A DNA stretch of 64,000 nt from Streptomyces coffeae. Its GTDB lineage: Bacteria > Actinomycetota > Actinomycetes > Streptomycetales > Streptomycetaceae. The first letter of the stretch is position 1; every line of letters begins with the position of its first letter. This document shows, piece after piece, positions 18,959 through 28,087 of this stretch. The translations under genes were made by a program, and so were the position numbers. The notes under the pieces were generated by a model. That model had not been told where the DNA came from, did no database searches, and saw nothing but the letters and a program-made list of their open reading frames with translations. The DNA is taken from assembly GCF_016741875.1 (NCBI RefSeq), contig NZ_JAERRF010000001.1, positions 62,001 to 126,000 of the forward strand, read 5' to 3'.

Positions 18959-20335
18959 ATAAGTGTCCAGCGGATCGTCCCGGGCGACGAGGATCGCCAG
19001 GGCTCCCTGTCCGCTGCGCCCGGCCCGCCCCGCCTGCTGCCACAGGGACGCGCGGGTGCCGGGATAGCCCGCCAGGACGACGGCGTCCAGACCGGCCACG
19101 TCCATGCCGAGCTCCAGGGCAGTGGTCGCGGCGAGCCCGAGGAGTTCACCGGAGTGGAGCGCGCGCTCCAGGGCACGGCGTTCCTCGGGGAGATAGCCGC
19201 CCCGGTATGCGGCCACCCGGTCCGGCAGCGAGCGGTCCACCTCCGCCAGCCGTTCCTGGGCGATCAGCGCGATCAGCTCCGCGCCCCGCCGGGAGCGCAC
19301 GAAGGCGACCGTGCGGACGCCCTGGACGGCCAGATCGGTGAGCAGATCCGCGGTCTCGGCAGTGGCGGTGCGGCGGACCGGGGCGCCCTGCTCGCCGTGC
19401 AACTCGGTCAGGGGCGGCTCCCAGAGGGCGAAGACGACCTCGCCGCGGGGCGAGGAGTCCTCGGTGATCTCCACGACCGGCAGACCGGTCAGCCGGCTTG
19501 CCGCCACGGCGGGATCGGCGGCTGTGGCCGAGGCGAGCAGGAAGACGGGCGAGGAGCCGTAACGGGCGCAGACACGCCGGAGCCGGCGCAGCACCTGGGC
19601 GACATGGGAGCCGAAGACACCCCGGTAGGTGTGGCACTCGTCGATGACCACATAGCGCAGCGCGCGCAGAAAGGAGGACCACCGGGGATGGCCCGGCAGG
19701 ATGCCCCGGTGCAGCATGTCGGGGTTGGTGAGGACGTAGTTCGCGTACTGCCGCACCCATTCGCGTTCCTCGACCGGCGTGTCGCCGTCGTAGACCGCGG
19801 CGCGGATCGCGGTGCCGAGCGGGGCGGTGAGATCGGCCACCGCGCGGCGCTGATCGGCGGCCAGCGCCTTGGTGGGCGAGAGATACAGCGCGGTCGCTCC
19901 CCGCCCGCTGGGCTCCTCGGAACCATCCAGCAGAGTGCTGAGGACGGGTGCAAGATAGGACAAGGATTTACCGGAAGCGGTTCCGGTGGCGACCACCACC
20001 GATTCACCGCGCAGCGCGTGCTCGGCCGTACGCGCCTGGTGAGCCCATGGACGGCCGATTCCGGCGGCGCTGATGGCCTCGATCACTTCCGGCCGGATCG
20101 GCGAAGGCCAGTCGGCATGGCTTCCGAGACGCGGGGGCAAGTGCTCCGTATGAGTGATGCGCGCGCCTCGGCCCGCCCCCGTGCCGAGCCGACCGAGGAC
20201 AGCCCGAGGTGAGGGGCGTATGCCCGCCTGCTGCGGGAGTTGGTTGTGGGCCATCGACACCGAGTGTGTCACTGGTCTGACGGACAATGGGCTCAAGGCG
20301 TCGTGCACGCCTGCTGGTAAGTGATTGAATGCCAT
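17879..20335 (-). CDS. DEAD/DEAH-box superfamily II helicase (DECH type, Tad/secretion neighbourhood)
   Basis: The 818-residue helicase has a Walker A motif [15 protein letters not shown], motif [10 protein letters not shown] (a DECH box), motif III LLASATA, and the C-terminal motifs around [20 protein letters not shown]. The C-terminal quarter contains [10 protein letters not shown]...CGNGN, a cysteine cluster typical of the MrfA/YprA (DUF1998) helicases, which act in DNA repair. Actinobacterial members are nearly always next to Tad-pilus genes for reasons that are not clear. ATG 20335 is chosen because the conserved N-terminus [14 protein letters not shown] starts there, although the ribosome-binding site is weak. 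It is divergent from bldG with a 54-base gap. Confidence 0.88.
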   Translation of the reverse strand: MAFNHLPAGVHDALSPLSVRPVTHSVSMAHNQLPQQAGIRPSPRAVLGRLGTGAGRGARITHTEHLPPRLGSHADWPSPIRPEVIEAISAAGIGRPWAHQARTAEHALRGESVVVATGTASGKSLSYLAPVLSTLLDGSEEPSGRGATALYLSPTKALAADQRRAVADLTAPLGTAIRAAVYDGDTPVEEREWVRQYANYVLTNPDMLHRGILPGHPRWSSFLRALRYVVIDECHTYRGVFGSHVAQVLRRLRRVCARYGSSPVFLLASATAADPAVAASRLTGLPVVEITEDSSPRGEVVFALWEPPLTELHGEQGAPVRRTATAETADLLTDLAVQGVRTVAFVRSRRGAELIALIAQERLAEVDRSLPDRVAAYRGGYLPEERRALERALHSGELLGLAATTALELGMDVAGLDAVVLAGYPGTRASLWQQAGRAGRSGQGALAILVARDDPLDTYLVHHPDALFRQPVESTVLDPDNPYVLAPHLCAAAAELPLTPADLELFGPATEELVPQLEQRKLLRRRATAWHWTRRERAADLTDIRGEGGSPVQVVEAATGRLLGTVDSSAAHSTVHEGAVHLHQGRSYLVKQLDLDDSVALVEEASPPYSTTARDTTAISILETTTEIPWGDARLCFGSVEVTNQVVSFLRRKLITGEVLGESKLDLPPRTLRTRAVWWTVTEDQLEDARVHPQALGGALHAAEHASIGILPLFATCDRWDIGGVSVPLHPDTLLPTVFVYDGHPGGAGFAERAFHTAARWLTATREAIAACECEAGCPSCIQSPKCGNGNDPLDKRAAIRLLTTLLAGAPEQIAAAG

Positions 20336-20389
20336 CGCGGCTGCCGATCCATGGGGGGCGACCGCTCGATGCAAGGTGCTGGAGGATCC

Positions 20390-20731
20390 GTGGACCTGTC
20401 CCTGTCGACTCGGACCGTTGGCGACCGCACGGTCGTCGAGGTCGGTGGCGAGATTGATGTATACACCGCGCCCAAGCTGCGCGAGCAGCTGGTCGAGCTT
20501 GTCAACGACGGTAGCTACCACCTGGTCGTCGACATGGAGGGCGTCGACTTTCTCGACTCCACCGGGCTCGGCGTGCTCGTCGGCGGGCTGAAGCGCGTAC
20601 GTGCCCATGAGGGCTCACTGCGCCTGGTGTGCAACCAGGAGCGCATTCTCAAGATCTTCCGTATCACCGGCCTGACCAAGGTGTTCCCGATTCACACCTC
20701 GGTCGAGGACGCTGTCGCGGCGACCGACTGA
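20390..20731 (+). CDS. bldG: Anti-sigma factor antagonist BldG
   Basis: The 113-residue STAS-domain protein is the SpoIIAA-like switch required for aerial hyphae and antibiotic production in Streptomyces. The phosphorylation site is Ser57 in [13 protein letters not shown], as in the characterised protein. GGAGG lies four bases before the GTG at 20390; an in-frame extension upstream is not conserved. The next gene encodes its likely kinase/anti-sigma partner 90 bases downstream. Confidence 0.97.
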   Translation: MDLSLSTRTVGDRTVVEVGGEIDVYTAPKLREQLVELVNDGSYHLVVDMEGVDFLDSTGLGVLVGGLKRVRAHEGSLRLVCNQERILKIFRITGLTKVFPIHTSVEDAVAATD

Positions 20732-20821
20732 CTCAGTCGTCGCAGGAAGACACCGAAGGGGGAACCGGGCGCCATCGCCCGGCCCCCCGACTTGCACGCC
20801 CATACGCCCGAGGGGGATGGC

Positions 20822-21253
20822 ATGGCCACCGTCGAACTCCGCTTCAGCGCGTTGCCCGAGCACGTCAGGACCGCCCGACTGGTCGCTGCGGCAGTGGCGC
20901 GCCGGGCCGGGGTGGATGAGGCCGTGCTCGACGAGGTGCGGCTCGCGGTCGGCGAGGCGTGCACCCGTGCGGTGGGACTCCATCTGAGCTATGGGGTGGA
21001 AGCCCCGGTACGGGTGGCGCTGACCGAGGAGGAGAAGAAGTTCTCCATCGAGATCGGTGATGAGTCCCCGACCTCGGCCGCTCTGGCGCCCGGCACCCCC
21101 GGTGGGGACGAGGAGTCCGAGCCCGAGGGTGAGGACGAGATGGGCCTGGCCGTGATCAAGGGGCTTGTCGACGACGTCGAGGTGACGACCAGCGAGACCG
21201 GTGGAGTGATCCGGATGAGCTGGCCGACTTCTCCTGACTCCCAGGTGTCATAG
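20822..21253 (+). CDS. Anti-sigma factor / serine kinase partner of BldG
   Basis: The 143-residue HATPase_c-type protein resembles RsbW/SpoIIAB: VRLAVGEACTRAV corresponds to the N box and DEMGLAVIKGLVDDVEV to the G1 region. It should phosphorylate BldG and bind a SigF/SigH-type sigma factor. An acidic insert (GGDEESEPEGEDE) precedes the G1 box. The ATG at 20822 follows GAGGGGG. It is probably co-transcribed with bldG, as established for the S. coelicolor pair. Confidence 0.9.
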   Translation: MATVELRFSALPEHVRTARLVAAAVARRAGVDEAVLDEVRLAVGEACTRAVGLHLSYGVEAPVRVALTEEEKKFSIEIGDESPTSAALAPGTPGGDEESEPEGEDEMGLAVIKGLVDDVEVTTSETGGVIRMSWPTSPDSQVS

Positions 21254-21526
21254 GGCCGCCAGGGCAGGGGTGTCGTAGGAGCCTGCTGGCTCGGCTGTAT
21301 GTCGTAGCCGCCCCGGCAAGGTGTCGGGTCGGCCCTCCCGTCCGGCACGGCCATTCCGCCTGGCACCGCTGCTGTGTGCCGCCACGTTCCGGGGTGCGCG
21401 TTGTTGCGCCTTCGCGGTGGCGTGGCCGTCGCGAGGCTCCGCTGATGCCGACGGCTGCCCAGTGCGCGATGACTGGCTTCGTGCCTCGGCGCGATGTCGG
21501 GTGCGGTCTCTTCTCCTCCTGCCGTT

Positions 21527-21653
21527 CCCGGCCTCCCGGCCTCCCGGCCTCCCGGCCTCCCGGCCTCCCGGCCTCCCGGCCTCCCGGCCTCCCGGCCTCC
21601 CGGCCTCCCGGCCTCCCGGCCTCCCGGCCTCCCGGCCTCCCGGCCTCCCGGCC
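21527..21653. repeat. 8-bp tandem repeat array, about 15-16 copies
   Basis: The unit cctcccgg repeats perfectly for about 127 bases. Since eight is not a multiple of three, the array cycles through all reading frames and keeps open frames on both strands (LPASRPPG repeats on plus), so those frames are artefacts. Arrays of this kind are prone to slippage and length variation between strains. Confidence 0.95.
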
Positions 21654-21673
21654 AGTCGTCCGCGCTGCGCTGC

Positions 21674-21754
21674 GCCGCCTCACCTTGCCGTTCCCGGCCC
21701 TGGCTCCGGCTCTGGTCAGGGGCCCGTGCCGCCTCACCTTGCCGTTCCCGGCCC
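21674..21754. repeat. 27-bp direct repeat, two copies
   Basis: A 27-base word starting gccgcctcaccttgccg occurs at 21674-21700 and again at 21728-21754, with 27 bases between the copies. It lies just downstream of the 8-bp array. It could be a duplication or a small recombination footprint. Confidence 0.8.
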
Positions 21755-22262
21755 CGGCCAGACGCGTCTCCGCCGCCCTCGGCGCTTTGCCCTGCGGTCC
21801 GCGTCCCCGCCTCTGCCCCTGCGGGGCCCGGGCGCTCCTGACCCCGCGACCTTGGATGACCTTCAGGCCTCGCCTGCGCGTGGCCCGGCGCCCCCTCCGC
21901 TGTCCCTCACAGACCTCCACCGACCTCTCGACGATCTTTCGCATCGCTTGTCGACCGGGGTGTCGCGATCAGCTTCGGTAATGCCCTGATCAGCACTTTT
22001 CATAGTGCACCGAGATCATTTATGGAGATCATTTGACACCCGTCAGCGAATTGTCGACCGTCCCCCTTCCGGACGAATTCGCGGCCCTCAAACCTATTGA
22101 TCTTCGCTGGTGCAGGCGAATTCCTATTCCGGCGCCCTGTTTTGATCGTGTGACGCTCCCTACAATCCGTCCACATCCCAAGCTCAGGACGCCTGAGCGT
22201 GGCGGCTCTTCTGCGGTCGCAGAACTGCTGCGCGCCCATGTGCCAAACGTCAAGGAGGACGA

Positions 22263-24710
22263 ATGGCGGGGCCTCTCACCCCTCATCAGCTGGACCTCAC
22301 CCCAACCCTGGCCGCCGCAGAGCTGACCGATGACAACCGTGTGATCGTGCTGGTGATCGCCGCCGTCGCGATCGCGGCGCTCGCGGTCGCGGTGGTGCTG
22401 GTACGACAAGTCCTCGCGGCCGGCGAGGGCACGGACAGCATGAAGAAGATCGCCGCGGCCGTGCAGGAAGGCGCGAATGCCTATCTCGCCCGGCAGCTGC
22501 GTACCCTCGGCGGATTCGCCGTAGTGGTGTTCTTCCTGCTCATGCTGTTGCCTGCGGACGACTGGGCGCAGCGCATCGGGCGTTCGGTGTTCTTTCTGAT
22601 CGGCGCGGGATTCTCGGCGGCCACCGGCTATATCGGGATGTGGCTCGCGGTGCGCAGCAATGTGCGTGTCGCCGCGGCGGCCCGTGAAGCCACTCCCGCC
22701 GCTTCCGCCTCACCCGGCACATCCGTCAATGGAGACTCCGCTTCCTCCGGGCCCGGCCAGTCGGGCGTGGATCTGACGGCCGTCTCGCACAAGGCGATGA
22801 AGATCGCCTTCCGGACGGGTGGTGTGGTCGGCATGTTCACCGTGGGCCTCGGCCTGCTGGGCGCCTCCTGCGTGGTGCTCGTCTACGCCGCAGACGCGCC
22901 CAAGGTGCTGGAGGGCTTCGGCCTCGGTGCCGCGCTGATCGCGATGTTCATGAGGGTCGGCGGTGGCATCTTCACCAAGGCCGCCGACGTCGGTGCCGAC
23001 CTGGTCGGCAAGGTCGAGCAGGGCATCCCCGAGGACGACCCGCGCAATGCCGCGACCATCGCGGACAACGTGGGCGACAACGTCGGCGACTGCGCGGGCA
23101 TGGCCGCGGACCTCTTCGAGTCCTACGCCGTGACCCTGGTCGCCGCGCTGATCCTCGGCAAGGCCGCGTTCGGCGACTCCGGGCTGGCCTTCCCGCTGCT
23201 CGTCCCGGCCATCGGCGTGCTCACCGCCATGATCGGGATCTTCGCGGTGGCCCCGCGCCGCTCCGACCGGAGCGGGATGACTGCCATCAACCGCGGTTTC
23301 TTCATCTCCGCGGTGATCTCGATGGTGCTGGTGGCGGCCGCGGTCTTCGTGTATCTGCCGTCCAGTTACGCGGATCTCGACGGGGTCACCGACCGCGAGA
23401 TCCTCGGCCACAGCGGCGACCCGCGGGTCCTTGCGCTGGTCGCCGTCGCGGTCGGCATCGTGCTGGCCGCGCTCATCCAGCAGCTCACCGGCTACTTCAC
23501 CGAGACCAACCGGCGTCCCGTCCGGGACGTCGGCAAGACCTCGCTGACCGGCCCGGCCACCGTGGTGCTCTCCGGTATCTCGCTCGGCCTGGAGTCCGCG
23601 GTCTACTCGGCGGCGCTGATCGGGCTCAGTGTCTACGGCGCGTTCCTGCTCGGCGGCAGCTCGATCATGCTGGCGCTGTTCGCGGTCGCGCTGGCCGGTA
23701 CCGGTCTGCTGACCACCGTCGGCGTCATCGTCGCGATGGACACCTTCGGCCCGGTCTCCGACAACGCGCAGGGCATCGCCGAGATGTCCGGCGATGTCGA
23801 GGGCGCGGGCGCCCAGGTGCTCACCGACCTCGACGCGGTCGGCAACACCACCAAGGCGATCACCAAGGGCATCGCCATCGCGACGGCGGTGCTCGCCGCG
23901 GCCGCGCTCTTCGGCTCGTACCGTGACGCCATCGCCGAGGCCATCGACGATGTGCACGCGACCGTGGCCGGTGAGATGAATCTCAGTCTGGACATCTCGC
24001 AGCCCAACAACCTCGTCGGGCTCGTCCTCGGCGCCGCCGTCGTCTTCCTCTTCTCGGGGCTGGCGATCAACGCGGTGTCGCGGTCGGCCGGTGCGGTGGT
24101 CTTCGAGGTGCGGCGGCAGTTCCGTGAGAAGCCCGGGATCATGGACTACAGCGAGACGCCGGAGTACGGGCGGGTCGTCGACATCTGCACCAAGGACGCC
24201 CTGCGCGAGCTGGCCACCCCGGGTCTGCTCGCCGTCCTGGCGCCCATCGCCGTCGGCTTCACCTTCGGGGTCGGCGCACTCGGCTCCTTCCTGGCCGGGG
24301 CGATCGGCACCGGCACCCTGATGGCTGTATTCCTCGCGAACTCCGGCGGTGCCTGGGACAACGCGAAGAAGCTGGTCGAGGACGGTCACCACGGCGGCAA
24401 GGGCAGTGCGGCCCACGCCGCCACAGTGATCGGCGACACGGTCGGCGACCCGTTCAAGGACACCGCGGGCCCGGCGATCAACCCGCTGCTGAAGGTGATG
24501 AACCTGGTGGCGCTGCTGATCGCCCCGGCGGTGGTGAAGTTCTCGTACGGGGACAACGCCAGTCCGGGGCTGCGCGCGGTCATCGCGGTGACCGCCGTCG
24601 TGATCATCGTGGGAGCGGTCTACGTCTCCAAGCGGCGCGGCATCGCCGTGGGTGACGAAGGCAACTCCGAACGCGTGGCGAAGTCAGCCGACGCGGCGGT
24701 GGTGTCCTGA
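22263..24710 (+). CDS. hppA: Membrane-bound proton-pumping inorganic pyrophosphatase
   Basis: The 815-residue multi-spanning protein couples pyrophosphate hydrolysis to H+ pumping across the membrane. The catalytic segment DVGADLVGKVEQGIPEDDPRN (first part) and the acidic motif DNVGDNVGDCAGM are intact. GNTTKAITKG has Lys at the position that marks K+-independent H+-PPases. A Ser/Ala-rich insert at about residues 140-165 is typical of Streptomyces homologues. AGGAGG stands just before the ATG. A strong terminator hairpin follows the gene, so it is probably monocistronic. Confidence 0.96.
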   Translation: MAGPLTPHQLDLTPTLAAAELTDDNRVIVLVIAAVAIAALAVAVVLVRQVLAAGEGTDSMKKIAAAVQEGANAYLARQLRTLGGFAVVVFFLLMLLPADDWAQRIGRSVFFLIGAGFSAATGYIGMWLAVRSNVRVAAAAREATPAASASPGTSVNGDSASSGPGQSGVDLTAVSHKAMKIAFRTGGVVGMFTVGLGLLGASCVVLVYAADAPKVLEGFGLGAALIAMFMRVGGGIFTKAADVGADLVGKVEQGIPEDDPRNAATIADNVGDNVGDCAGMAADLFESYAVTLVAALILGKAAFGDSGLAFPLLVPAIGVLTAMIGIFAVAPRRSDRSGMTAINRGFFISAVISMVLVAAAVFVYLPSSYADLDGVTDREILGHSGDPRVLALVAVAVGIVLAALIQQLTGYFTETNRRPVRDVGKTSLTGPATVVLSGISLGLESAVYSAALIGLSVYGAFLLGGSSIMLALFAVALAGTGLLTTVGVIVAMDTFGPVSDNAQGIAEMSGDVEGAGAQVLTDLDAVGNTTKAITKGIAIATAVLAAAALFGSYRDAIAEAIDDVHATVAGEMNLSLDISQPNNLVGLVLGAAVVFLFSGLAINAVSRSAGAVVFEVRRQFREKPGIMDYSETPEYGRVVDICTKDALRELATPGLLAVLAPIAVGFTFGVGALGSFLAGAIGTGTLMAVFLANSGGAWDNAKKLVEDGHHGGKGSAAHAATVIGDTVGDPFKDTAGPAINPLLKVMNLVALLIAPAVVKFSYGDNASPGLRAVIAVTAVVIIVGAVYVSKRRGIAVGDEGNSERVAKSADAAVVS

Positions 24711-24748
24711 CCCCGGGGTCGGTCATGGGGCTGTGAGAGCCCTCACGA

Positions 24749-24792
24749 CGTGCGGGCGGGTGGTGTGCACCGGCACACCGTCCGCCCGCACG
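24749..24792 (+). terminator. Terminator hairpin after hppA
   Basis: CGTGCGGGCGG (24749-24759) pairs with CCGCCCGCACG (24782-24792), and the interior GGTGTGC/GCACACC extends the stem. There is no U-tract. Confidence 0.75.
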
Positions 24793-24949
24793 CAGGCTCA
24801 CCGGATGTCCCTCCGCGGAGTGAGGCGGACAGCACACCGGGCTTGATGCAAATGGCTTCAAAAGGGTTCACAAGGGACGCCCGTCCCGGGGTCCTCGCCG
24901 GATCGCCGTGTATGTTCCGGGGCCGAGAGCCATGGAAGGGACCAATCCG

Positions 24950-25534
24950 GTGAACAAGAAGCTAGTGGCAGCGCTGTCCGGCGGTGCGGCACTCGTCGTG
25001 GCGCTGACTGGTTGCGGCGGTAACGGCGGCGGCGAGGAGGACAAGAAGGTCAACGACTGGGCCAAGTCGGTCTGTGACGAGGTGCAGCCGCAGCTGAAGA
25101 AGATTCAGGGAGCCAACGCCTCGATCCAGGGGGCCGCCGACGAGCAGGACTCCAAGAAGCTCCAGGAGACGGACTCCAAGGCGTTCAAGCAGATCTCCGA
25201 GTCGTACGCGGCGCTGGCCAAGGCCGTGGAGAAGGCGGGCCCGCCGCCGGTCGACGACGGCAAGAAGACCCAGCAGCAGGCGGTCAAGGAGCTCAACGCC
25301 ACCTCCACCGCCTACGCGGACTTGCAGAAGAGCGTCGACAAGCTCGACACCTCGGACAAGTCGAAGTTCGCCGCGGGGCTCAACGACGTCGCCGATGAGC
25401 TCGACAGGCTCAGCAAGTCGGGTGACAAGGCTCTCCAGCAGTTGCAGGAGGGGAAGGTCGGCGAGGCGATGGCCAAGCAGCCCGGCTGCCAGAAGCCGAA
25501 GACGCCGACCGGCGGCGCGGCCACGCAGTCCTGA
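24950..25534 (+). CDS. Small secreted lipoprotein, function unknown
   Basis: The 194-residue protein has a short signal peptide with lipobox LTGC (Cys about 20), followed by a mainly helical, Lys/Asp/Gln-rich domain (NDWAKSVCDEVQPQLKKIQ) with two further Cys residues, and a Gly/Thr tail. The helices suggest a coiled-coil-like substrate-binding or scaffolding lipoprotein on the outer face of the membrane. The GTG at 24950 follows GGAAGGG; the ATG at 24932 is an alternative that adds six residues. It lies between two terminator-like hairpins, so it is probably monocistronic. Confidence 0.8.
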   Translation: MNKKLVAALSGGAALVVALTGCGGNGGGEEDKKVNDWAKSVCDEVQPQLKKIQGANASIQGAADEQDSKKLQETDSKAFKQISESYAALAKAVEKAGPPPVDDGKKTQQQAVKELNATSTAYADLQKSVDKLDTSDKSKFAAGLNDVADELDRLSKSGDKALQQLQEGKVGEAMAKQPGCQKPKTPTGGAATQS

Positions 25535-25550
25535 GCGGAGCCCGGCACCA

Positions 25551-25588
25551 CGGCATCCACGAAGAGGATTCGTAGAAGTGGATGCCGG
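25551..25588 (+). terminator. Hairpin after the lipoprotein gene
   Basis: CGGCATCCAC (25551-25560) pairs perfectly with GTGGATGCCG (25579-25588) around an 18-base loop that itself contains cgaa/ttcg. It lies 16 bases past the lipoprotein stop. Confidence 0.65.
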
Positions 25589-25775
25589 GAGGGAATGCTC
25601 CCGCGCCACGCCCCCGTTGTCGGTCCGTCAGCCCTGCCGGTGACGTGATGTCATCCACGGGACCGTCACCCCGGCCCCCGCCACCCCGGCCCCGCCGCGC
25701 CGCCCCACCCGGCCACCGTGGCGCGCGTCGTCGCGGTCGTCGCGGGCCGTCGGCGGTTGCCCCGACAATGGGGGC

Positions 25776-27383
25776 GTGAGTACGCACCAGCCCCCGTTCC
25801 GCCTCCCCGCCGCCGACCCCGGGCGCACCGCCCGTCTCCGTGACGCGCTGTCGGCCGCCTCCTTCACCGCCGACGGTCTGCTGGACCTGCTCGGCGCGTC
25901 CGCCTATGCCGCCCTGGCCCGCAGCGAGACCGTCCCGGCGCTCCGCGCCACCCGCGGTGACTCCTCGCTGGAGACGCTGGTGCGGCTCTTCCTGTTGCAG
26001 TGCCCCGCGCCGTACGGGAGGGCGGCCGCGGCCCTGCCCGTCGAGGACTGCCTCGCCGACGGCTGGCTGGTGCGGGACGGCGACGAGGTGCGCGCCACCG
26101 TGGACGTACGGCCGTACGGCGGGCCGGAGGGCCAGGACTGGTGGATCGTCTCCGACCTGGGCTGCGCGGTCGGCGGCGCGGGCGGTATCGGCGGACCCGG
26201 CGGCGAGCGGAGCGCCGTGGACCGCTCCCAGCTCGTGCTGGGGGTCGGCGGCGCCTCCACCACGCTCGCCGGGCTCACCCTGCGCGCCCCGGTCGGCCGT
26301 GCCCTCGACCTCGGCACCGGGTCCGGGATCCAGGCGCTGCACGCGAGCCGACACGCCGACCGGGTGACCGCCACCGACCGCAATCCGCGCGCCCTCGCCA
26401 TCGCCCGGCTGACCCTCGCCCTGTCCGGTGCGCCGGAGCCCGATCTGCGCGAGGGCTCGCTCTTCGAGCCGGTGGACGGCGAGCGGTACGACCTGATCGT
26501 GTCCAACCCACCGTTCGTGATCTCCCCGCGCTCCCCGGAGGACTCCCGGCTGGTCTACCGGGACGGCGGGATGGCCGGGGACGATCTGTGCCGCACCCTC
26601 GTCCGGCAGTCCGCCGACCACCTCACCGACGGCGGCTGGTGTCAGCTGCTCGCCAACTGGCAGCACATCGAGGGGGAGGACTGGCGCGAGCGGCTGGCCT
26701 CCTGGGTGCCGAGCGGCTGTGACGCCTGGATCGTGCAGCGCGAGGTGCAGGACATCACCCAGTACGCCGAGCTGTGGCTGCGCGACGCGGGCGAGCACCT
26801 GGCCGGGCCGGAGGCGTACGCGGCGCGTTACGACGCATGGCTGGACGAGTTCGAGGCACGTGGCACCAAGGCCGTCGGCTTCGGCTGGATCACCCTGCGC
26901 AAGTCCGGCGCCGACCGGCCGTCGGTGACCGTGGAGGAGTGGCCGCACCCGGTCGAGCAGCCGCTGGGTGACACGGTCGCGGCCCACTTCGCCCGGCAGG
27001 ACTTCCTGCGGACGCATGACGACGCGGCGCTGCTGGCCGGGCACTTCCGGCTGGCGGAGGAGGTCGTGCAGGAGCAGGTGGGGCTGCCGGGGGCGGAGGA
27101 CCCGGAGCATGTGGTGCTGCGGCAGAACCGCGGAATGCGGCGCGCCACCAAGGTGGACACGGTCGGCGCGGGCTTCGCGGGTGTGTGCGACGGCACCCTC
27201 AGCGCGGGCCGGATCCTGGACGCCATCGCCCAGCTGCTCGGGGAGGACCCGGTGGTGCTGCGCGACCGTACCCCGGAGTCCATCCGGCTCCTGGTCGGAC
27301 AGGGCTTTCTGGAGCCGGTCGGAGCCGGGGACGCCGAGGGCGCCGGGGGAGCCGACGGCCCCGGCGGACTTCAGGGCGCGTAG
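25776..27383 (+). CDS. Class I SAM-dependent methyltransferase with an NPPF motif
   Basis: The 535-residue protein has a Rossmann methyltransferase core at residues about 165-320: motif I ALDLGTGSGIQAL, then ATDRNPRALAIA, and the catalytic motif IVSNPPFVI. The NPPF/Y tetrapeptide marks N-methyltransferases acting on amide or base nitrogens (PrmC/HemK- and RlmG-like). The additional N-terminal ~150 and C-terminal ~200 residues are typical of the actinobacterial subgroup. The target could be a ribosomal component or release factor but is not shown. It starts at GTG 25776. Confidence 0.88.
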   Translation: MSTHQPPFRLPAADPGRTARLRDALSAASFTADGLLDLLGASAYAALARSETVPALRATRGDSSLETLVRLFLLQCPAPYGRAAAALPVEDCLADGWLVRDGDEVRATVDVRPYGGPEGQDWWIVSDLGCAVGGAGGIGGPGGERSAVDRSQLVLGVGGASTTLAGLTLRAPVGRALDLGTGSGIQALHASRHADRVTATDRNPRALAIARLTLALSGAPEPDLREGSLFEPVDGERYDLIVSNPPFVISPRSPEDSRLVYRDGGMAGDDLCRTLVRQSADHLTDGGWCQLLANWQHIEGEDWRERLASWVPSGCDAWIVQREVQDITQYAELWLRDAGEHLAGPEAYAARYDAWLDEFEARGTKAVGFGWITLRKSGADRPSVTVEEWPHPVEQPLGDTVAAHFARQDFLRTHDDAALLAGHFRLAEEVVQEQVGLPGAEDPEHVVLRQNRGMRRATKVDTVGAGFAGVCDGTLSAGRILDAIAQLLGEDPVVLRDRTPESIRLLVGQGFLEPVGAGDAEGAGGADGPGGLQGA

Positions 27384-27678
27384 CCGTGCGGGGCGTGCGC
27401 CGGTGCGCCCGCCCCGCCCCTCCGCGTCATATGGCAGGAACCTGCCGTACGGAGCACGGAAGGCCCGGGAAGTACGGTCTGTACGGGATGCTCGGCGGTG
27501 CGTGACCGCGGATGATCTCCCGCGGTGGCCCGGACGGCCGCGGACCCGGCCGGTCCGTACCGGGACACGCCGGGGCGTATCCCGCGCCCGACCTCGGTGA
27601 ACATGGCCGAAAAGGCCGGTCGCGCGCTGTTCACCCCAGGTTCGCGCGGACGCCTTCCGCGCGTGCCAGGATCCGGCC

Positions 27679-27876
27679 ATGGAGAGCGGACCTGCGATCT
27701 TCGCCGCAACGGCATTCATGTTGTTCGGCTCCGCGCTGCTGCTGTGGACAGTGGCGCGATTGCGGCTGCGTCAGCCGGTCGCGCACGGTGTGAGTCCTGT
27801 CGCTTCTGCGGCGCTCTCCCTTCTCTTCGGCATCGCCGCGCTCGGCGGCGGGATCTGGTGCCTGGGTTACGCCTGA
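27679..27876 (+). CDS. Small membrane protein, two helices
   Basis: The 65-residue protein has two hydrophobic helices (about residues 5-25 and 42-62) joined by a short basic loop (RLRLRQPVAHG). It lies between the methyltransferase and topA, and a similar small gene occupies this place in other streptomycetes as I recall. No function can be assigned. Confidence 0.7.
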   Translation: MESGPAIFAATAFMLFGSALLLWTVARLRLRQPVAHGVSPVASAALSLLFGIAALGGGIWCLGYA

Positions 27877-27967
27877 CAGGGCCTTCCACGGTGGCTTGTG
27901 CCGGTCCGGGCGGCAGACAGGACGCTTGTCGGGTTACCGTTCGAGTGGCGTTGCGGGCTTTTTCCGT

Positions 27968-27973
27968 TTGACA
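27968..27973 (+). promoter_or_regulatory. Candidate -35 element upstream of topA
   Basis: A perfect TTGACA hexamer occurs 115 bases before the topA start, in a gap otherwise without features. A good -10 box at 16-18 bases is not obvious, so this remains a candidate. Confidence 0.3.
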
Positions 27974-28087
27974 CGGGGGCGGGAGGTACCGTCACACTCC
28001 GCAGCGTCACCGAAGTGGTGGCCGTGTACGCGTTACCCGCGCTGCAGTGCCCGTTCACCGAGGCGTCGACCGGAGAGAAGAGCGAAG

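Larger units (their letters stand above)
21254..22262. other. Long intergenic region with repeats, before hppA
   Basis: About one kilobase holds no convincing gene. It contains an 8-bp tandem array (21527-21653), a 27-bp direct repeat, GC-rich filler to about 21,950, and then an A/T-richer stretch to 22,260 that should contain the hppA promoter. A TACAAT box at 22161-22166 is a candidate -10 element, about 100 bases before the hppA ATG. Confidence 0.55.

Noticed and set aside
21527..21653. Possible CRISPR array
   Set aside because: The repeat is contiguous with 8-bp units and no spacers; no cas gene is in the window.
21321..21989. Long frames through the octamer array on both strands (LPASRPPG and GREAGRPG repeats)
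   Set aside because: An 8-bp repeat without stop codons keeps all frames open; the flanks show no conserved protein and no ribosome-binding site.
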